A stretch of 64,000 bases of DNA, taken from positions 15,252,001-15,316,000 of the forward strand of contig NC_079883.1 of the NCBI RefSeq assembly GCF_029227915.1, given 5' to 3'. A program made the position numbers and the translations under genes. The stretch is from Hydractinia symbiolongicarpus. Lineage: Eukaryota > Cnidaria > Hydrozoa > Anthoathecata > Hydractiniidae. Shown here one piece after another: positions 22,144 through 64,000 of the stretch. The notes beneath the pieces were generated by a model. The model made no database searches and was not told the origin of the DNA. It saw nothing but the letters and a program-made list of their open reading frames with translations. Positions within the stretch are counted from its first letter, which is position 1; every line of letters begins with the position of its first letter.

Positions 22144-25100
22144 TTGATCAAAGAAACGAGTTCTGTTGTGATAAAAGATCTTAATGTTGTTAGAAGAAAC
22201 GTATTAATTATGAAATGGGAGGGTAAAAACAACATCAGCAAACGCTGTCGGAACCAGTTATGTTTTTTTATTCAATGTAACGACAAAAGTGCGACGTCAC
22301 AAATATCTAATTATAAACGCCGGCTGTTTTTATTTTACTGTGAACGTTTTAAAAATAATTCTTATCTTTGTTGTTTTACTATTTTGAATAAAATTGTGAT
22401 GGATTTATATCTAGCGAATAGCTCATCAATAAAAACAGTGCCGTGACACGAGAAATGATGTTGTCATTGTGTATACGACTCGAAGGACGGAATAATTTAG
22501 AAAATTCGCTGTCGGAAGTTTTTAAGTACAACATTGACATATGAACCGCAAACAAAAACATCACATTCGTTGGAACAGCCATAATAGTCGAAAGGTTAAC
22601 TTTGGGCGCCACTGCAATTTCCTTTACTTTAAGATATTTTCAGGCAAAAAAAATAAATTATGCTGTAATTTCGAAATAAAAACCTACGGAGTTTGGCGGG
22701 ATTATGTGTTGAAACATCTTAAGCTAAAAAAAATTTATTTCTAAGATTCATATTGATTCTGTAATCTGCCTATTTTTATTACTACCATAGCTAAGAAGTC
22801 CTGGAGAGGATAAAAGTAAGGAAGGGGGAGAACTAGTCTTCACTCTCAAGTAACCTACCGCCAAGGACAAATTAATTTTGGTATAAATTTCGATTTCGAT
22901 AATTCTGCATGACTAAACTTGCTTTTAGACTCCACGTCATCTGGTCGGCGTTGTAAAATGGATCTAAGTTTGCAAACCCCACAGAAATGACTTGTTTATC
23001 TCAGCTCTTCTCAATCTATTTGCGATTTCAGATTTTGAGTAATAAGTGATGGCCCCGAGAAAATTAAAAAACTGGTATTTTGCGAAAACCGCGAAGTCAC
23101 AAATCTGAAAGACAACGAAAATGTTCGCTATTAATTTTTAGATTTTTTTTTTTCATTTTGTGTTTATTTTAGTTTTATTTCGCAAATATTTATTCGTCAA
23201 CACGCATTCTTTTACTCTAGTACCAATTTGTATTCCCAAGCTCACTTATAGTGAAGTCTAATTGTAATTTTGAATGTATTGAATGTATATGTACTGTTTT
23301 AAAGAGAGCTGTCAAAGGTGTAGGGTAGTTAAACATTATCTCTCTTGAAGTAAATACTGTATAACGTATATTGACTGAGCTTAAAATGTATGCGTAAGTA
23401 CATCCAGCCTTGAAATATCAATGACGTATAATTAATTTTTTTCAGCAATTTAAGCTTATGCCTATCAGAAAGTTTGTGAAATGTTTAATTATTACCACAA
23501 ATGAATACTATTAGTGTCAAACTGTTTTTAATCGGAAACATAACCAGTACCTCGAAACGCACAACGGATGTAATATAAATTAAAAAATCTACCTTGTTAC
23601 AATCAGTGTTCTGGTTTATCAAGCTAATTGAACACCCAACTCATCACCTTTTCCTTTTCTCCTACTGCTTCGAAAGTGGGTATGATTTTATTTTTAGTGT
23701 TAAAAATGACTGATTTTAAAATTGATACGACTCCAATCCCTCGAAAACGGCGCAAATACGCATATATATATATTAGTCAGGGCTTTTAGTTGTCATAAAA
23801 ATATGTTAGCGTTACCACAGAACGTCTTATACTTGACTCGTAAAAAACCCACCGTGGTTTATTTGAAAATGGCTTCTTCAATCAAAATTTTTTATCCGCA
23901 AGCGAGAAATACCCGAAAAAAATTTGATGTAAGAGATTTAAAAAACTTAGTAAATATGCTGGCAAAAGGAAAGTTCATTCGCCTTAATTTGATAAGAGAT
24001 GTGTTGAACCATATTTTAAATTTTTTTATATAGTTCCTTTATTATAATTTTTATATCATCCTGTGTCAAATGTAATGTGGTCTGTCACCATTCCAGTATC
24101 CACACGTGGAGTAATTTGTTTGAAGGAAATTTACAAGATTAAACATACGGTTGACGTCAAAGAGCTCGTGTCTCCATGGTATATTCAGTGTAATTTTGAT
24201 TTATAAACGCACATCTCTGAGACTGAATGCAGAATCAGGTTGAAATTAGAACAATATAGAGCACTGAACACGCGGTCTTTTGAATCATAGCCAAACACAA
24301 TGGCACCTAAACAAAGTAACGGTCAGGTCTTAATCAATTACAATTATACTAATGCGCTCTTAAAGTCTGCTTGTTGTCAGTTAATGCTATAATTCTTTCT
24401 TTATATTTGCAAAAAATGAATTTACGTTCACAAAAATCGTGACTTTTGATTCGTGGCTACCATATTTGTTTGCATCTTTCAACCGTACCTTCACTGACTA
24501 TTAGAATCGTGTCCATCCGTGACCGACACAGTTGGATTTTATTCTAAAGACTCAAATAGGGTATTTGCTGAAATTTTTTTTTTTCAAATCTCACATAAAT
24601 GGAGGACGAATGTATTGTTTGTATTTCTTATATGAGGGAGGAGCCAGGACACCCACCAGATTTTTTTTACCACCGGAAAAAATTACGCAATCGCAATCGA
24701 ATTTCCTGGTACTTTTTGATTGGTTATTTCTATTGTTTTTTACTCACATGACCATTATCGGCAAATCCTTTGTTTTAAACACGAAAGGCCTTATTCACTC
24801 ACCCAAAAAAAAAAAATAATCAATTCTGTTACTATTTAAGAAGGTAAGATGCGATCAGGCTGGATTTAGTTCGGGGTTTGCTCTAAGAAATTATTTTGTG
24901 TTAATTGGCGTATTTGAATAAGGGTTTTCCCCTGACACAATGATTTGCGTCTAGCCATTCGTATGAGAAAAACTGAGTTTTGATATCCTCAAAGAAGCTA
25001 AGTTAGCTAGGCTAGAGGAAAGCATGTTAATTTTTTAAGATAGATGGTAAAAATTTCCGAAATTTCGTGTTGCCGCTATTCCCAGGAACAGATAAAATGA

Positions 25101-25952
25101 CGGTCAAACTCTTAAAAAAAAAAAAATCTTTTTGAGCCATATAACCGACACGTCCCATAGCGGACATTAAGGTCCCGATTTACAACACCCTCTGAAATCG
25201 ACTTACTTTTGGCGGACACCTCCAATAAAACAATTCTTATAAAAAGTCAATAGAGTTTTATTCAATGAGTTTTTTTCACTATACCCCAACACCTCAGTAA
25301 ATTTAAGAAGAACCTCTATATAGCGGATACCTCTATATAGCGGACACCTCTATATTGCAGACACTTTTGCATGTCCCATGGTGTCCGATACAGAGGGTAA
25401 AATATCAATTTTTTATTTTAATGTTATTTTGAGGTGAGGTGATGGGTGGTTTTTCGATAGCGTGACTTTTACTCGTAACGATGTCAAACCCAATGCTATT
25501 CACTTGGACTATAAGAAAGTTTGACGCAACAACAACAAACATTCAAAAGAAAAATTCATGTATAAAAAAAAGTACAATTTATTTGCAATATTCAAAAAAA
25601 CAACCACCGACTTAATAAAAAATCATTTTTTATTTCAAATTTATATTTAACTGAAAAATCTCATTGAAAGTACGAGAAATCCAACTCAGGCTTTTAATAT
25701 CCGATTACACTCAGTCCAAATCACAATATTGTTGATAAAAATGTCGAGTACATTAAAAATATTATAACTAGAATATATTACAAAATTCTATTTCTTTTCA
25801 AAATTTCTAAATCTTTTTTTTTTTGTTGATTAACTGCATTTCCACACAAACACACTAAAAATAAGAAAACCATATTAGAAATCGCAGTTTATAATAACAG
25901 CGAGAAACCAAGGACGTCTTTTAACTACCTTACAGCCCCTTCCAACATAAGT
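22144..25952. other. Intergenic between the convergent XAB2 and EML genes
   Basis: The two genes converge here. An AATAAA at 22387-22392 is a plausible XAB2 polyadenylation signal, 244 bases after the stop. On the minus strand, AATAAA signals for the EML transcript occur at 25629-25634 and 25578-25583. No gene is supported in between; open frames at 22144-22446 and 23722-24033 have no family features. A repeat block lies at 25120-25405. Confidence 0.45.
25120..25405. repeat. Interspersed repeat rich in GCGGACACCTCTATATA motifs
   Basis: Three exact-length 17-bp units, CCTCTATATAGCGGATA, CCTCTATATAGCGGACA and CCTCTATATTGCAGACA, run head to tail at 25313-25363. Related pieces (CCCATAGCGGACATTAAGG, TTGGCGGACACCTCC, TGGTGTCCGATACAGAGGG) lie within the surrounding 280 bases, including one in inverse orientation. 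This is typical of an interspersed non-autonomous repeat; I cannot assign a family. Confidence 0.6.
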
Positions 25953-63400
<37,448 letters not shown>

Positions 63401-64000
63401 CTAAAAAAACCAAAAACAATAAATAAGTTGTCAGCAGTAACAAAACAAGGCTGTGTATTTCTTCTCTTTCCTGGCTTAGGACTTATTAATCTTAAACATA
63501 TATTTTTATTATATCTTACAGAGTAAACTGGAAAGTTTTATTTTTAATTTAAATGTTGCAGCATTTAAAGTTTATTTTTAAACAGGAAAATGCAAAAAGT
63601 TAAATGATAGGGTACAAAAATTAGCATGTCACTTCTTTTTTAATTGTTCAATCAGGAATATTTCATGGCCAACTAGCATTATGATTAGTTTTTAACAAAA
63701 ACATAACAAAAGATAACATAACAAAGCATAACAGCTCATTACATTTTCGCAAGGTTTAACAACTTCACAAGATTCTAAAAAAATCTAATGTCTACAGCAG
63801 ACTTAAGATCTTAGGTTAGATTCAAAACCCTAAACGGTACAATTTTTACTGATGTCAGCTAAAGTAATTTCCTAAGTTTTTGAATATTCCCGGGATGTGG
63901 AGCAGATTGTTCTGCAATGGAGACATTGTGAAAAGTGCAGGTTGATATTTTCAAGGATGTTTAATTGAGCTACACCAATGCTATAGTTTGTTTACAACCT
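63401..64000. other. EML intron at the right edge
   Basis: This is sequence upstream of the first EML exon visible here. The exon at 63307-63400 begins two bases into a codon, so a further 5' exon must lie beyond 64000. Nothing else is recognised. Confidence 0.6.

Noticed and set aside
23722-24033. 103-codon plus-strand frame between XAB2 and EML
   Set aside because: No domain, no splice signals and no neighbouring exons in phase; most likely chance.

Overview
The window is nuclear DNA from an animal, most likely a cnidarian and plausibly a hydrozoan. It is strongly AT-rich, has many GT-AG introns, and its genes are animal orthologues with high similarity to vertebrate proteins. It also carries remains of a Penelope-like retroelement. 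The phylum is an inference from overall character; nothing here proves it. I reconstructed exons by hand from splice signals, reading-frame phase and knowledge of the protein families.

Layout from left to right. (1) 1-1585, minus strand: the 5' part of an unrecognised gene with a Ser/Thr-rich N-terminus and one membrane-like segment, continuing off the left edge. (2) About 2150-4740: remains of a Penelope-like element (reverse transcriptase plus GIY-YIG endonuclease). It has frameshifts, lacks a catalytic Asp, and has a hammerhead-ribozyme-like core at its 3' end. (3) 6983-7441, plus: ISCA2, mitochondrial Fe-S assembly, followed by a 35-bp hairpin. (4) 9662-10450, plus: CINP. (5) 10998-22143, plus: XAB2/SYF1, complete in 22 exons that join to exactly 855 codons plus stop. 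(6) 25953-63400 and beyond, minus: the C-terminal two thirds of a three-unit EML5/EML6-type microtubule protein in 22 exons, with its 5' end off the right edge.

The EML gene contains a 25.5-kb intron (28750-54248). Inside it lie three intronless genes: a PPP1R3-like glycogen-targeting subunit of protein phosphatase 1 (36657-37190, plus) and a tandem pair of 3CxxC zinc-finger, receptor-transporting-protein-like genes (44343-44957 and 46074-46709, minus). The pair share a nearly identical core, diverged ends and matching TATA and CCAAT elements.

The genes do not form a single pathway. CINP (ATR/CDK2-linked) and XAB2 (splicing and transcription-coupled repair) are neighbours with related roles in genome maintenance, but this may be chance. 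I found no CRISPR array, no rRNA and no complete tRNA. The most noteworthy features are the nested-gene intron, the tandem 3CxxC pair, the hammerhead-like retroelement remnant and several strong hairpins.
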